Shown: positions 50,148-58,914 of the stretch, piece by piece
Position numbering within the stretch: position 1 is the first letter of the stretch
How the letters are laid out: each line of letters starts with the position of its first letter
Source of the DNA: Pseudomonadota bacterium
GTDB taxonomy: Bacteria > Pseudomonadota > Gammaproteobacteria > Pseudomonadales > Pseudohongiellaceae
Reading direction: 5' to 3'
NCBI GenBank assembly: GCA_027621405.1
Contig: JAQCBT010000003.1
Coordinates: 124,001-188,000, forward strand
DNA: 64,000 nt
Notes under the pieces: generated by a model
The model's database searches: none
What the model was told of the DNA's origin: nothing
Seen by the model: the letters and a program-made list of their open reading frames with translations, nothing else
Made by a program: the position numbers and the translations under genes

Positions 50148-50999
50148 CTAATCCACAAAGCGGCGCATATACACCGCGCCAGTAATCAGAATGGCTCCCA
50201 CGACAATGCCAAACAGCATGTCATAAGAGAACAAGCGATCCATGGCCATGGGTAAGTCGAGCACAATGTATTGACGAAAATTGATCCGGCTCTCAATCCA
50301 GTTGCCCAGAAACTGGGTACCGAAAATGAGATCCTCCAGGAACCCCAGCAGGATGAATACACCAAGCGCCCACATCACCGGTGTTCGTTTCGCAAATGCA
50401 GAAAACAGCAGCAGCCATCCGATGGTAGGTAGCAGCCACAATGCCGCCAGAAATGTAGACACATAAAACAACAGCAGGGAGACTACTGCCGCCAGGAACA
50501 TGTAACCCAACCCGGCCACCTGCACATCATAGCTGAGGCCCAATAGACTGAGCGCTATGACAACCAGCAGATAGAACACAAACAGGATAGCCACGTAAAA
50601 AACCGGTACTACTGCGATCACTGTCACTATCTTCGAGAGCACGGTCCCGAGATTGGATACTGGCATGGATTGCCAGAAGAAAACGCTAAGGTCTTTCCGG
50701 TCCTGGTAGAGCGCATTCAACAGATAGATGATCACGCAAGCATACAGCATCATGATGAATGGTATGGCGGGCATCAGAAACATGGGCGCCATTTCTGCGG
50801 GCGACAGCCCGTCGAACATGATGGACAGGTACTCCACGCCCTCGGCGATGCGCGCACTCGGAGCCATGGAGATAATCCACAGGGCGAACACCAATAGGAC
50901 CAGGGCCAGCACGGCGGGAGCCGCGATAAAAAGTGTTCTGTTTTCCAGGACTTCCCGTCGCAGCAAAGCGACAAACTGTGCAGGTAACAAGCTATTCAC
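50148..50999 (-). CDS. ABC-2 type permease
   Basis: The 283-residue protein has a cytoplasmic N-terminus (NSLLPAQFVALLRREVLENR) typical of ABC-2 permeases and six TM helices. The DRKDLSVFFWQSMPVSN loop is like that of YtrC/YhaQ-type exporters. It has a GTG start with GAGGAG six bases upstream, and the start overlaps the last eight bases of the ATPase gene. It forms the membrane part of an exporter with unknown cargo. Confidence 0.8.
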   Translation of the reverse strand: MNSLLPAQFVALLRREVLENRTLFIAAPAVLALVLLVFALWIISMAPSARIAEGVEYLSIMFDGLSPAEMAPMFLMPAIPFIMMLYACVIIYLLNALYQDRKDLSVFFWQSMPVSNLGTVLSKIVTVIAVVPVFYVAILFVFYLLVVIALSLLGLSYDVQVAGLGYMFLAAVVSLLLFYVSTFLAALWLLPTIGWLLLFSAFAKRTPVMWALGVFILLGFLEDLIFGTQFLGNWIESRINFRQYIVLDLPMAMDRLFSYDMLFGIVVGAILITGAVYMRRFVD

Positions 51000-51852
51000 G
51001 TTTTGCTCCTCGCAATTTGGCAACGAACAGGTCTGCCACAGTGGGTGTGGCCGCCTCGCCCAATTCCCGCAAGCGATTTCGATCCACACCTTCGAAGATG
51101 TAGGCACGCTTGCCAAGTATGTCACGGTGGTAGATTGGACCCAGTTGCTCTGCCTCGGCGTAGTGGCCAGCGTCTATCAGCACCTCACTGTAGATGTTTT
51201 CCAGATCCTGCATGGCTGCATCCAGAACGATCTTGCCATTGTCGATAAACAACAGGTCAGACAGCAGGGTTTCGATTTCTTCTACCTGATGGGTGCTGAT
51301 GATGATCGTGCAATCGCCGTCGTAGTAATCATTCAACAAGCGATCGTAGAATTCCTTGCGATAGATGATATCGAGCCCGAGAGTAGGCTCATCGAGCACC
51401 AGTAGCTGCACGTCGATCGCCATCACCAGGGCGAGATGCAGTTGGGTCACCATACCCTTGGAGAGTTCCTTGATACGCTTGTTGGCAGGGATGTCGGTAG
51501 TAGAGAGAATCTGCTCCGCCCGCTCCCGACTGAAACGCGGGTGTACAGCTTCGACGTAATCCAGGACCTGGTTCACCTTGAACCATTTCGGAAGAATTCC
51601 TACATCGGCGATGAAGCAGACTTCTTCCATGAGTTTGTGCCTGGACACCCTGGGGTCGCGTCCGGCTACACGCAAGTCCCCTTCCACATCGCTGAGACCT
51701 ACCAGTGCCTTCAGGGTAGTCGTCTTGCCGGCGCCATTAGGACCAATCAGGCCGCAGATCGACCCGCGAGTAACACTGAAATCGAGACCGTCCAGTGCCT
51801 TGAAGTCACCGAACTTCTTTTCCAGGTTTCGCGCCTCGACGATATCAGTCAT
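50992..51852 (-). CDS. ABC transporter ATP-binding protein (YtrB-like)
   Basis: The 286-residue ATPase has Walker A GPNGAGKTT at about residues 38-46, signature ELSKGMVTQLHLALVMA in place of LSGGQ, Walker B QLLVLDEPTLGLD and the switch His in IIISTHQVEEIE. The LSKGM signature and the N-terminal IVEARNLEKKFG match the YtrB/YxdL group. The C-terminal 60 residues form a likely accessory domain. It is co-transcribed with the regulator (overlap of four bases) and the permease. Confidence 0.9.
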   Translation of the reverse strand: MTDIVEARNLEKKFGDFKALDGLDFSVTRGSICGLIGPNGAGKTTTLKALVGLSDVEGDLRVAGRDPRVSRHKLMEEVCFIADVGILPKWFKVNQVLDYVEAVHPRFSRERAEQILSTTDIPANKRIKELSKGMVTQLHLALVMAIDVQLLVLDEPTLGLDIIYRKEFYDRLLNDYYDGDCTIIISTHQVEEIETLLSDLLFIDNGKIVLDAAMQDLENIYSEVLIDAGHYAEAEQLGPIYHRDILGKRAYIFEGVDRNRLRELGEAATPTVADLFVAKLRGAKRE

Positions 51853-52235
51853 GCCTCATCCCCATCAGCCTCGCTCTTATCAAGCGCTGCGAGGCCAGGC
51901 AACTCGTCCAGTTCCAGACCAAGTCTTTCAATTCTGCTGGCGATCTGCGGCCATTCTTCGGTGAGAAATTTTTGCCTTTCGAGTTTCGCAAGTTTTTCTT
52001 TCGCTCCTTTAACAACATACATTCCCAGCCCCCGTTTTTTTTCGACGAGTTCCTCGTCGACAAGAATTTGAAATGCTTTGGACACTGTAATGGGATTGAT
52101 GCGCTGCTCTCCCGCGATCTGGCGCACCGACGGCAGGGCATCACCTTCGAGAAACACGCCATCCATAATCAGCGCGACAAGCCTGTCGCGAAGCTGCAGG
52201 TAGATGGGTTCCTTGTTATTCCAGGTGATCTCCAC
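51849..52235 (-). CDS. GntR family regulator, YtrA-like
   Basis: The 128-residue protein has the N-terminal GntR winged helix: EPIYLQLRDRLVALIMDGVF, LPSVRQIAGEQRINPITVSKAFQILVDE and KKRGLGMYVVKGAKE. A short C-terminal helical dimerisation region follows, as in the YtrA subfamily. It probably represses its own operon with the ABC genes downstream. A strong palindrome overlapping its promoter lies just upstream (52249-52292). The stop overlaps the ATPase start. Confidence 0.88.
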   Translation of the reverse strand: MEITWNNKEPIYLQLRDRLVALIMDGVFLEGDALPSVRQIAGEQRINPITVSKAFQILVDEELVEKKRGLGMYVVKGAKEKLAKLERQKFLTEEWPQIASRIERLGLELDELPGLAALDKSEADGDEA

Positions 52236-52248
52236 GAGTTGGATCCAA

Positions 52249-52301
52249 TTACTGATTTAGTGTTATACATAACTATAACACCATATCAGTAACTGACAAG
52301 C
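52249..52301 (-). promoter_or_regulatory. Operator palindrome and promoter of the GntR/ABC operon
   Basis: The dyad has arms of 19 bases (52249-52267 and 52274-52292) with 17 matching pairs and a six-base centre. It contains the half-sites TTACTGAT and GTGTTATA. On the minus strand a sigma70-like promoter overlaps it: -35 TTGTCA (about 52296-52301), a 16-base spacer, and -10 TATAGT (about 52274-52279). A bound YtrA-like repressor would block the promoter. The site starts 14 bases upstream of the regulator start. Confidence 0.78.
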
Positions 52302-52367
52302 ACAAATTAGCCTCAAACTCTAAGCGATTGAATTTATCAGGTTTGTTGTTGGTATATGGGGCCCGGA

Positions 52368-53570
52368 TCAGCGCCGTCGCTGTTCCAGTACCGTGTCTGA
52401 CTGTAGGAGTTGCTGCACTTCTTCGGCGGAGAAACCGAATTCGGCAAGGATCTCCCGAGTCTGCTCACCGTATTTAGGGGGCAGGTGGCGGATGCTGCCC
52501 GGGGTGCGGGATAGTTTGATGGGGGTGCCGGTCATCTTGTACCAGCCCTGCTCCACAGTCATTTGTCGATGATGGGTATGGGGATGATCCACGACCTGTT
52601 GGGTATTGTGAATAGGGCCGGCCGCGAGACCCGCCTCGGCGAGCACCGTCGTTATCTCCTCACCCTTGAATCCAGCAAGGCTGGATTCAAGTTCCTGCTT
52701 CAATGCCTCCCGGTTGTTCACCCGGTCGATATTATTGATGAAGCGCTCGTCTTCGATAAGTTCAGGTCGATTCAAGGCGTTACAGAGCTTGCCGAAGGCG
52801 CGATTGTTTCCAGCACCGATAAAGATATCGATGGTGCCAGTCTTGAAGGTGTCATAGGGACTGATATTGGGGTGCGCGTTTCCCGTAGGCCCCGGAATCT
52901 TGCCCGAGTAGTTGTAATTCGGGATGTGCGGATGCATCAGGGAGACGGCACAGTCATAGAGCGTCATATCCAGGTACTGCCCCTGCCCCGAGCGCTCACG
53001 CTCCAGCAGGGCCATGAGTATGCCGATCACGCTGTACAGCCCGGTACCCATATCGACAGCAGCGAGACCCAGCCGGGTGGGTTCGCTGCCGGCTTCGCCA
53101 TTGACACTGAACCAGCCTGCCATGGCCTGAATGATAGCGTCATAGCCGGGAAATCCGCCCCAGGGGCCATCGCTGCCAAAGCCGCTGATTCGGCAGTGCA
53201 CAAGGCGCGGGAATTTCTCCTTCAGCACTTCCTGGTAGCCCAGCCCCCAGGATTCCATGGTGCCGGGCTTGTAGTTCTCCAGCAAAACGTCGGCGTTTTC
53301 CAGCATGCGCAGTAGTACGTCCCGACCCTCGGGCAGGGACAAATCCAGACCCATGGAGCGCTTGTTACGGTTTACACCAATGTAATAGGCTGAGTCACCC
53401 TCATGGAAGGGAGGCCCCCAGTCCCGGGTTTCGTCACCGCGAGGAGGTTCGATCTTGATAATTTCCGCCCCGTGGTCACCGAGAATTTGTGTGCAGTAAG
53501 GTCCGCCGAGCACGCGACTCAGGTCGATTACAAGCTTGCCGCTGAGTGCAGCGAGTGGACTATCGGGCAT
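52368..53570 (-). CDS. CaiB/BaiF family (type III) CoA-transferase
   Basis: The 400-residue protein has the family start LVIDLSRVLGGPYCTQILGDHGAEIIKIEPP, RNKRSMGLDLSLPEGRDVL, ENYKPGTMESWGLGY, and GLAAVDMGTGLYSVIGI containing the catalytic Asp. It transfers CoA between acyl acids, typical of carnitine, formyl or bile-acid type pathways. The substrate is unknown. It is a single gene placed just upstream of the GntR operator region but reads on the minus strand, 76 bases beyond it. Confidence 0.9.
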   Translation of the reverse strand: MPDSPLAALSGKLVIDLSRVLGGPYCTQILGDHGAEIIKIEPPRGDETRDWGPPFHEGDSAYYIGVNRNKRSMGLDLSLPEGRDVLLRMLENADVLLENYKPGTMESWGLGYQEVLKEKFPRLVHCRISGFGSDGPWGGFPGYDAIIQAMAGWFSVNGEAGSEPTRLGLAAVDMGTGLYSVIGILMALLERERSGQGQYLDMTLYDCAVSLMHPHIPNYNYSGKIPGPTGNAHPNISPYDTFKTGTIDIFIGAGNNRAFGKLCNALNRPELIEDERFINNIDRVNNREALKQELESSLAGFKGEEITTVLAEAGLAAGPIHNTQQVVDHPHTHHRQMTVEQGWYKMTGTPIKLSRTPGSIRHLPPKYGEQTREILAEFGFSAEEVQQLLQSDTVLEQRRR

Positions 53571-53738
53571 GGTGAAATTCTTCTGCCAGTTCAGGTACTG
53601 GAAACTCCAGACATTGGGAAGGAATGCGGCGAAGTCCTGTTACTTCCATAAATGCCGCCACTCCGGAAAGGGACACGAGGATAAAGCAGGCGGGATACGG
53701 GTTCAAGGTCGGGGTATAAGGCGTAGCTGCCCTAAATG

Positions 53739-53772
53739 AAAAACGGCGATGTCTCGGCAGGAGACATCGCCG
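53739..53772 (-). terminator. Intrinsic terminator of rpoS
   Basis: On the minus strand CGGCGATGTCTC pairs over 12 bases with GAGACATCGCCG around a five-base loop, then five Ts follow. It lies about 35 bases beyond the rpoS stop. Confidence 0.9.
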
Positions 53773-53807
53773 CTCGAATCTTTGGCTGGCTGCCCTGGAG
53801 CTATCGA

Positions 53808-54845
53808 CTAGGCGAACTCACAGAGCACGTCCCTTGCGATACCTTCCCTGCCCATGATCACCTTGAGACGTTTTAGGGCCTCGATCTGGATCTGGCGTAC
53901 TCGCTCGCGTGTAAGACCGATTTCCTTGCCAACATTTTCCAGGGTATCACTGTCATAACCATTGAGTCCGAAGCGACGAGACAGCACTTCGTTCTGCTTG
54001 TCAGTGAGTTCATGCATCCAGCGGCCAATTGAATCCTGCAATTCCGAATTCTGGAACAACTCACCGGGATCCTGGACCTTGTCGTCAGCAATGCCATCGA
54101 CAATCGGCCGCTCTGAGTCGGAAGCCATGGGCGCATCGGCGGAAGCGACTTTTTCATTCAGGGCCATGACTTTCTTCACATCGTCGACAGGCTTCTCCAC
54201 CAGCGCAGCGATGTCTTCCACCGTAGGCTCCTTCGCCAGTTTGTTGGCCAATTCCCTCTCGGCACGCAGGTAAGTATTCAACTCCTTTACCACGTGAACA
54301 GGAAGGCGAATAGTGCGAGTCTGGTTCATCAGACCACGCTCAATGTTCTGACGTATCCACCACGTCGCATAGGTAGAGAAACGGAATCCCTTCTCCGGGT
54401 CGAATTTCTCTACTGCATGAATAAGTCCGAGGTTACCCTCTTCGATGAGGTCCAGAAGTGAGAGGCCGCGATTGATGTAGCGGCGTGCAATCTTGACCAC
54501 CAGTCGCAGATTGCTTTCGATCATGCGCTTGCGGCTCGCTTCATCACCCTTCAATGCGCGGCGGGCAAAGTACACTTCCTCTTCGGCGCTAAGCAGGGGC
54601 GTATAACCGATTTCCTTGAGGTAGAGTTGGGTGGCGTCGATCGTGGCGTCCAGGGAACTGTTTGCCCTGGAACTATTCAGGCTGGGATTTGCTGCTTTCA
54701 TTAATGCAGCGGAATTGGGTGGCTTCGGTTGTGGCACTGTTCGCACAGTGTCTTGACTTTTTGACCTGCTGCTTCCAGCAACTGATGCGAGATCAAACTC
54801 TGACTTGGCGGATTCTTTAGCTACCAGCGATCGTTCTTCTATCAC
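53808..54845 (-). CDS. rpoS: Stationary-phase sigma factor RpoS
   Basis: The 345-residue sigma factor has a region 1.2 core ([21 protein letters not shown]), region 2 ([57 protein letters not shown]), region 3 and a region 4 helix-turn-helix ([28 protein letters not shown]). The shorter N-terminus and [18 protein letters not shown] mark it as RpoS rather than RpoD. It controls stationary-phase and stress genes. A GTG start is used with GGGG upstream. The usual upstream nlpD is absent; about 500 non-coding bases precede it. Confidence 0.93.
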   Translation of the reverse strand: MIEERSLVAKESAKSEFDLASVAGSSRSKSQDTVRTVPQPKPPNSAALMKAANPSLNSSRANSSLDATIDATQLYLKEIGYTPLLSAEEEVYFARRALKGDEASRKRMIESNLRLVVKIARRYINRGLSLLDLIEEGNLGLIHAVEKFDPEKGFRFSTYATWWIRQNIERGLMNQTRTIRLPVHVVKELNTYLRAERELANKLAKEPTVEDIAALVEKPVDDVKKVMALNEKVASADAPMASDSERPIVDGIADDKVQDPGELFQNSELQDSIGRWMHELTDKQNEVLSRRFGLNGYDSDTLENVGKEIGLTRERVRQIQIEALKRLKVIMGREGIARDVLCEFA

Positions 54846-55347
54846 AATGAGTACCCCAACTATTCCTCAACCTGACCGTTCGCAGTCGCTATCAGTTATC
54901 TTCTGATTCGCTGTGAGCAGCCACCGCTCTCTGTACGCCCAACAATGACCCCGTGTTGCTGGCCTGATATCGCCAACTTGTTCAGTCGACTGGCACTGGC
55001 AGCAGTTCGATGAAAATGCAGAGTGTCGATCATTCGTGTTACTTCCTTGTGACTGTTCTCTTTATCAGTGCCGGACCGGTTATTGCCTGGCGGCTCGAGA
55101 GTGATCTTTACCGGAGTTCCTCTCCCTTTTCATCGCAGCGTGTTGTCTGTCACAAAATCCTGTTCGAGAAAAACACAACTCTTGAAAATGAGTATAGAAG
55201 CTTCTGACAAAAAAACTAGAAAATAGGACCAAAAATTGGCGCATTAGTGTAAGCAGTTGAAGCAACACAATGGCTTAATAAATTTCAATCAATGTCCCTA
55301 AATCTTGTGGCTGGCATCCAAGCCTGGGACAAGACGATGATTAAAAT
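54846..55347. other. rpoS upstream region without a gene
   Basis: This 500-base region holds no gene I can support. A small open frame at 55010-55207 lacks a credible ribosome-binding site and family match. In many gammaproteobacteria nlpD occupies this place and the rpoS promoter lies inside it. The stretch may hold the rpoS promoter and a long leader. Confidence 0.4.
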
Positions 55348-55899
55348 TTAGTCAACATACATCTGTGTCAGCGCCACATTGAATGGAAACGCCTGCATAA
55401 AGAATTCTGCAACCATAATAGGTTTGTTATAAAGACTGAACAGGCTGCGGCGTCCCCAATTATTCCCCGCGGTTTTCACCAGTTCCAGATTCATGCGAAT
55501 CAACTCTGGATGCTGGAACAGGAACTCACCCAGGGGTTTGTTTTGCAGGTCCATGACCTCCCGCAGGGGACTATTTGCGGCATGCTCGGGCAGCAGGCTA
55601 TGCGCCATCACCCAGGGCTCACCTCGCCCCCTCAGTATGACGTGGCGCGACCAGAAACGATGCTCGGGTGCCACCGGTCCAAATGCTGAAAGCAATGCTG
55701 GATGCTTGAGTCGAATCCAGCCCTCCTGCAAAACATCCACGGCGAACTCTCCGCCGCTAAGCTGTTTCAAGCGCGCGGTCAGGGATGCAGGATCACAGAG
55801 CACCTTCAGGTGGGTGGCATCGATGCTTTGACACTGCTCCGGGGATTGCCACACTAGTGACGAATCGTCCAGGCCGGGCACTGGAGGCTTGGAACTCAT
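55348..55899 (-). CDS. ubiC: Chorismate--pyruvate lyase
   Basis: The 183-residue protein matches UbiC, which turns chorismate into 4-hydroxybenzoate and pyruvate, the first step of ubiquinone synthesis. Recognisable parts are LTARLKQLSGGEFAVDVL, FWSRHVILRGRGEPWVMAHSLLPE, NKPLGEFLFQHPEL and RRSLFSLYNKPIMVAEFFM with the terminal tail. The conserved Arg in RHVILRGRGEPW and the Glu near the end fit the active site. ubiA is not adjacent. It stands between the OmpA-family gene and rpoS. Confidence 0.85.
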   Translation of the reverse strand: MSSKPPVPGLDDSSLVWQSPEQCQSIDATHLKVLCDPASLTARLKQLSGGEFAVDVLQEGWIRLKHPALLSAFGPVAPEHRFWSRHVILRGRGEPWVMAHSLLPEHAANSPLREVMDLQNKPLGEFLFQHPELIRMNLELVKTAGNNWGRRSLFSLYNKPIMVAEFFMQAFPFNVALTQMYVD

Positions 55900-55945
55900 A
55901 GCTGGGATGGAAGCGAACGGGATAGAAACGAAGATGAAGGGAGAT

Positions 55946-55973
55946 GTTGCTCCGGCCAGGTGGCCGGAGCAAC
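55946..55973 (-). terminator. Strong hairpin after the OmpA-family gene
   Basis: A perfect 12-base stem, GTTGCTCCGGCC (55946-55957) with GGCCGGAGCAAC (55962-55973), has a four-base loop. On the minus strand it follows the OmpA-family stop by about eight bases, but the T-run afterwards is weak (ATCTCCCTT), so it may be an RNA-end stabiliser as well as a terminator. Confidence 0.65.
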
Positions 55974-55980
55974 AATGTGT

Positions 55981-57081
55981 TTAACGAGGCTGGTAATTCT
56001 GCAAAGTCTTGATGATGACAGTAATCACGCGTCGATTCTGCGCACGGCCCTCGCTGGTGCCATTACTGGTCACAGGCTGGGATTCACCGAAGCCCCGCGC
56101 TGTAATGCGGCTGGCACGCACGTTAAAGCGGTTGATCATGACATCGCGCACGGCATTCGCCCGGCGCTCTGACAGTCCCTGATTATATTCGTCGGTGCCG
56201 GTGCTGTCGGTATGACCTTCCAGCTCCACCACCACATCAGGGTACTGCTCCATGAAATTGGCGACTTCTTCGATTTCATCGAAATACTGGGGGCGCACCT
56301 CAGAACGATCGAATTCAAAATTCACCAGCAGCTCAACCCGGGCAACCTCTTCCACGGGAATCGGGCAGCCACGCTCGTCAACCGCGTAGTTGCGGGGAGT
56401 ATCCGGACAGGCATCACCGGAATCCGGCACACCGTCACGGTCGGCATCGGCGACAGCTGGCTCACTGCGAGGTTGTGTCTGTGCAGGAGTTGAAGGTTGC
56501 GCTGATGTTGTTGAAGGGCGTGCTGGCTCAGCATTACGGCTTGGCGCGCTGCCACGAGAACCCAGATAGATCAGGAGACCGGTATCGATGCCCAGGTCGG
56601 CATCTTCAAAATCCCGGCCCAGGTAGCTGAAATGCCGCACTGCTGTGCGCCACTCAATGCGATCGGAAATCTTCAGGCGCAAACCAGCCCCGAGGTTCAT
56701 CATTGAATCATTGTCATTGCCGAACTCGGTATTACCCAGACCACCCAGTACAAATGGCTGCCAGCGGCCCAGTGACTGCCCTACATCGTAGAGCATGTCC
56801 AGCCGATAGTGGTCCAGGTCTACATCACCGGCACCTGAATCGGGATCCATGTCGAAGGTGCTGAGTTCCGCCCTCAGGCGTTCGGTCATTTGAAAACCCA
56901 ATCCTGCGGAGAAGCCCCAATCGTTGTTCAGCCCGGCTTCTTCATCGAAGTCCATCCACTGCACCCCGGGTACCAGGTAAAATTCCCCGGGCTCGGAAAA
57001 CACAGCGGCTGAAGTGGCCAGGGCCGAAAATAATACAATTGTGCGAAAAACGGTTTTCATCGATGTTACTTGTTTCCTCAT
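55981..57081 (-). CDS. OmpA-family outer-membrane protein with beta-barrel
   Basis: The 366-residue protein has a signal peptide (TIVLFSALATSAAVFSEP), an N-terminal eight-strand barrel-like region with alternating aromatic and polar residues (about 25-200), a Pro/Thr/Ser-rich linker, and a calcium-binding thrombospondin-3-like repeat (DADRDGVPDSGDACPDTP). The C-terminal OmpA domain is clear (VELEGHTDSTGTDEYNQGLS, RRANAVRDVMINRF, GFGESQPV, NRRVITVI). It tethers the outer membrane to peptidoglycan. A later ATG at 57060 would also give a good signal peptide. It is divergent from phoR. Confidence 0.85.
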   Translation of the reverse strand: MRKQVTSMKTVFRTIVLFSALATSAAVFSEPGEFYLVPGVQWMDFDEEAGLNNDWGFSAGLGFQMTERLRAELSTFDMDPDSGAGDVDLDHYRLDMLYDVGQSLGRWQPFVLGGLGNTEFGNDNDSMMNLGAGLRLKISDRIEWRTAVRHFSYLGRDFEDADLGIDTGLLIYLGSRGSAPSRNAEPARPSTTSAQPSTPAQTQPRSEPAVADADRDGVPDSGDACPDTPRNYAVDERGCPIPVEEVARVELLVNFEFDRSEVRPQYFDEIEEVANFMEQYPDVVVELEGHTDSTGTDEYNQGLSERRANAVRDVMINRFNVRASRITARGFGESQPVTSNGTSEGRAQNRRVITVIIKTLQNYQPR

Positions 57082-57140
57082 AAGGACTGATTAGTGACTG
57101 CTCAAGCAGGCGCTAAATTATACGATTTTCATCGAGATAA

Positions 57141-58655
57141 TTGTATCTCTATCGCTACCGGCTTTGCCGCAATGTGAGGTGGTTCCGCCTTCCAGTAAGC
57201 CTTACAATAGCCCTGCTGGCCTGCGGTCTCGCCCAGGCAGCTACCGGGAACAATAGGGCTTCGCAATTGCAGACCTGGCGCTCAGAAGTTAAAAGACAGC
57301 TCATTATCCTGGCTGTAGTGGCCATGATCGGCTATCTAACCAACACCCTGCTGTGGAGCCTGCTGCTCCTGTTCTTCCTCTATTCAGCATTCAATTTCTA
57401 CCAGCTACGCAGGCTCTATCGCTGGCTGGCCCAGGACCATACCAGCAGCCGCTCGGCACCACCGGAGAGTTTTGGTCTCTGGGGCGGCATCTTTGACGGC
57501 ATTTACCGATTGCAGAAACAGGAGCGACGAGCCAGCGCGCACCTGGAGAGCATCGTTAACAAGGCCCAGGATGCATCTGCGGCGCTGGAGATGGCCGTGG
57601 TAATGATTGACCACCAGAACAACCTGGATTTCTGGAACCTGGCCGGGGAAACCCTGCTGGGCCTGCGATACCCACAGGATCGCCGCCAGCCGGTGACCAA
57701 CCTTATCCGGGACCCCCGCTTTGCCGAGTATTTTGAGAAGAAAGACTACGAACAACCCCTCAAGCTCAATGCGCCCGGCGACAGCAGCAAGATACTGGAG
57801 TACCAGATAGCCCTGTTTGGTGAGAATGAGCGCCTGATGATCGTTCGGGACATCACCCAGTTGCATCGGCTGGAGCTCATGCGCAAGGACTTCGTGGGTA
57901 ACGTATCCCATGAACTGGGAACCCCTATCACCGTGATAAAGGGCTACCTGGAAGCCATCATGGACAATATGCAGGACCTGGACCCCAAGTGGCAGAAACC
58001 GATCCGACAGATGCACCAGCAATCCACGCGCATGGAAAATATCGTGCGCGACCTGCTCATGCTTTCCTCCCTGGAGACCAAGCAGCGACCAAGGCAGGCA
58101 GAATCGTTCCGCCTCGGCCGCCTGCTCTCAGAGATACAGAATGACACGCAGCAGATCTACAAGAAGAAGTCGCAGCGGTTCACGGTTGACTGCCCGGACA
58201 ACATCGAATTCATCGGCGACCGCGGGGAAATGTACTCCGCCTTCTCCAACCTGATGGCTAATGCCGCCAAGTACACGCCGGCGGAGGGAAGCATTTCCAC
58301 CCGGGTAAGGGTCGAGGATCAATCGCTGCTGGTGGAAGTTGAAGACAATGGCATCGGTATCGATGCTCAGCACATAGCCAGGCTTACCGAGCGCTTCTAC
58401 CGGGTGGATGTCAGCCGCTCCTCCGAGACCGGAGGCACCGGCCTGGGACTCGCCATCGTCAAGCACATCGTCAGCCGCCATGACGGCCAACTCAACATCA
58501 GCAGTAGCGTCGGAAGCGGAAGCTGCTTTTCCTGCAAATTCCCCCGCAGCAGGCTGCGCCTGCTGAAATCTGAACAGGCGGAGGGGGCAAAGCTCGTAGC
58601 CGCCGCGCCGAAACCAGCATCGAAAGCAAAATCAAAAGCAGCCGCAACTGACTGA
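57141..58655 (+). CDS. phoR: Phosphate-regulon sensor kinase PhoR
   Basis: The 504-residue sensor histidine kinase has N-terminal membrane helices (about 45-90), a PAS domain (ALEMAVVMIDHQNNLDFWN), the DHp box SHELGTPITVIKGYLEAI with His257, and a catalytic domain (LMANAAKYTPAEG, DNGIGIDAQHIARLTERFYR, GTGLGLAIVKHIV). PhoR overall and phoR-ppk-ppx clustering fit. In the H-box the usual Arg after HEL is Gly. phoB is not in the window. There is no ATG start: TTG 57141, GTG 57174 or TTG 57267 are possible, and the last gives the typical PhoR start. Confidence 0.85.
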   Translation: MYLYRYRLCRNVRWFRLPVSLTIALLACGLAQAATGNNRASQLQTWRSEVKRQLIILAVVAMIGYLTNTLLWSLLLLFFLYSAFNFYQLRRLYRWLAQDHTSSRSAPPESFGLWGGIFDGIYRLQKQERRASAHLESIVNKAQDASAALEMAVVMIDHQNNLDFWNLAGETLLGLRYPQDRRQPVTNLIRDPRFAEYFEKKDYEQPLKLNAPGDSSKILEYQIALFGENERLMIVRDITQLHRLELMRKDFVGNVSHELGTPITVIKGYLEAIMDNMQDLDPKWQKPIRQMHQQSTRMENIVRDLLMLSSLETKQRPRQAESFRLGRLLSEIQNDTQQIYKKKSQRFTVDCPDNIEFIGDRGEMYSAFSNLMANAAKYTPAEGSISTRVRVEDQSLLVEVEDNGIGIDAQHIARLTERFYRVDVSRSSETGGTGLGLAIVKHIVSRHDGQLNISSSVGSGSCFSCKFPRSRLRLLKSEQAEGAKLVAAAPKPASKAKSKAAATD

Positions 58656-58914
58656 TTCTCAAAAATATTACAGTTTTACTACAATTCAAAAACAGGCCGC
58701 AGAATGTTATCCTGCATCTCCCCCTGCAGAATCAATTACGGGCTGACAACCCAAGCGACCGATCTCTGACCGGCAAAGCGGCCGTCGGCCGGATCAGCAC
58801 CAGCAAGGCCTGCTCACTGCACGGTGGCAGAAGCCCCGGTCGCTGCGCTCACAGGTATTGGCCTGTGGCGGCGCCAGCCACCGAAGCCGCACCAGTGAGA
58901 CAATATTGAGACAG

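Noticed and set aside
55010-55207. Small open frame of 65 codons upstream of rpoS.
   Set aside because: No ribosome-binding site, no family resemblance and poor codon pattern.
58656-58914. Possible Pho box upstream of ppk1.
   Set aside because: ATTACAGTTTTACTACA is too far from two CTGTCAT-type half-sites to claim PhoB binding.
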